Shown: one piece after another, positions 63,213 to 64,000 of the stretch
Layout: every line of letters begins with the position of its first letter
Position numbering within the stretch: the first letter of the stretch is position 1
Source: Taeniopygia guttata
Lineage: Eukaryota; Chordata; Aves; Passeriformes; Estrildidae
Direction: 5' to 3'
DNA length: 64,000 bases
Assembly: GCF_048771995.1 (NCBI RefSeq)
Contig: NC_133030.1
Coordinates: forward strand, 11,362,001-11,426,000
Made by a program: the position numbers and the translations under genes
The notes under the pieces: generated by a model
Told to the model about the DNA's origin: nothing
What the model saw: only the letters and a program-made list of their open reading frames with translations
Database searches by the model: none

Positions 63213-64000
63213 TCAGAAAATATCCGGGCACAAGCTCCAGTCCTGCTTCTCCTTGCTCTCCCAGTAGCCCCCCTTGTAGACGTGCGCCAGCTCCTGCGTC
63301 ACCGGGTCCTTCTTCCGCTCGAACCACAGCGGTTTGTAGGGATCGTAGGGTGTCCCTGGGGGGCACAGCGGGGTGAGGGCCTGGGGGGGACACCGAGGGG
63401 ACACATCCCTGTCTGACAGCCGTGCCTTACCGTCCTCGGTGGCGCGGGCGGCCTCGGCCTCGCGGCGCTTGCGGGAGAGCCGCTGTTTCTCCTCCAGCCG
63501 CTGCTTCTCAGCGTTGGCCTCATCCCACCTCCCGTTCTCCATGAGGCGCTGGTCCGGACGCCGCCGGCTGTCCGTGGGGGCCGTCCCGTTCTCCGGCGCG
63601 TTCAGGGTCAGCGCCAGCTCCGAGAAGTAGTACATGTTCTCTGCGTACTTCCTGTGGCACGGCAAGGAACGGGGCTCAGCGCCAGCCCCGCAGCCCGGCT
63701 CTGGGCCTGCTTCATTCCCGTTTTCCCCACTCACGGGAGCGGGTTCCGCTTCCACAGCAACACCCGGCTGTCCTCGGACTCGTGGGCTCGCGGCCGCGCC
63801 TCGGCTCCATTGTCCCCTGTTCCCAGCTGGACCTTGTAGCAATCCATCTTCTCGTCCCACGTGCCCAGCAGGGCGAAATGCACCTTTCCCGAGGGGTCCA
63901 TCACCTCCCCGGTGACCTGGCAGGAGAGGGGACAGCCTGGATCAGGACACACCACAGTCATGAGCAGCCCAGTGTGTCCCATGGCTCCATGTCCCTACCT
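63213..64000 (-). CDS. OSBP: OSBP-like: oxysterol-binding protein, last three exons (3' part)
   Basis: OSBP exchanges cholesterol and PI4P between ER and Golgi. Only the C-terminal end of the sterol-binding (ORD) domain is in the window. Exons in transcript order: 63916-63735, 63651-63355 side as 63651 to 63451, and 63355-63213. The middle exon ends at the GTAAGG donor just below 63451. The peptides read VTGEVMDPSGKVHFALLGTW, LLWKRNPLP, AENMYYFSELALTLN, PTDSRRRPDQRLMENGRWDE, EKQRLEEKQRLSRKRREAEA, TPYDPYKPLWFERKKDPVTQ and the end KEKQDWSLCPDIF. These match human OSBP closely (WFERKKDPVTKEL, KQDWSSCPDIF). OSBP2 is a possible alternative. The last bases of the window (AG then GTAGGG on the minus strand) may be the donor of the preceding exon. 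In human, OSBP is on 11q12, not beside CABP4. Confidence 0.88.

Overview
The window is a stretch of bird nuclear DNA, probably from a gene-dense GC-rich microchromosome. The evidence is the 3' ends of CR1 LINEs at three places, very short GC-rich introns (often 60-100 nt) filled with degenerate minisatellites, GGGAT/GGGAA pentamer arrays, and vertebrate genes in almost the same order and orientation as human 11q13.2. I built the gene models by eye, taking splice sites that keep the frame open and matching proteins I remember. No alignment was run.

Layout: ANKRD13D (+, 1617-7275), SSH3 (+, 8631-13570), POLD4 (-, 15658-16284), two head-to-head glycine N-acyltransferase-like genes (-, 17169-19043; +, 19436-21199), CLCF1 (-, 22515-28640, with a 5 kb first intron), RAD9A (+, 34049-36053), PPP1CA (-, 36355-38802), CARNS1 (+, 41910-46943), RPS6KB2 (+, 48842-52446), PTPRCAP (-, 53069-53924), CORO1B (-, 54877-57387), CABP4 (+, 59149-61685) and the 3' end of an oxysterol-binding protein gene, OSBP-like (-, 63213 to the window edge). 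All 13 complete models close in frame from ATG to stop, with lengths near the human proteins: for example PPP1CA 330 aa, CORO1B 490 aa, RPS6KB2 474 aa, CARNS1 936 aa.

The genes are a conserved neighbourhood rather than one pathway. They cover ubiquitin-dependent receptor trafficking (ANKRD13D), actin control (SSH3, CORO1B), DNA replication and checkpoint (POLD4, RAD9A), phosphatase and kinase signalling (PPP1CA, RPS6KB2), cytokine and lymphocyte signalling (CLCF1, PTPRCAP), carnosine synthesis (CARNS1), photoreceptor calcium signalling (CABP4), acyl conjugation (GLYAT-like pair) and sterol transport (OSBP). Differences from human order, as I recall it: the GLYAT-like pair lies between POLD4 and CLCF1. 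TBC1D10C and GPR152 are not seen at their expected places. OSBP follows CABP4 instead of TMEM134/AIP.

Most non-genic DNA is minisatellite or CpG-rich promoter sequence. The main unexplained items are an orphan promoter (13860-13950) with YY1, ZNF143, ETS and RFX motifs, a possible coiled-coil exon downstream of it (14611-14692), an AT-rich island of unknown origin (about 14800-15240), pentamer arrays that always put the G-rich strand on the sense strand of the nearest gene, and intron-1 minisatellites in both GLYAT-like genes that repeat the exon 1/intron 1 junction.
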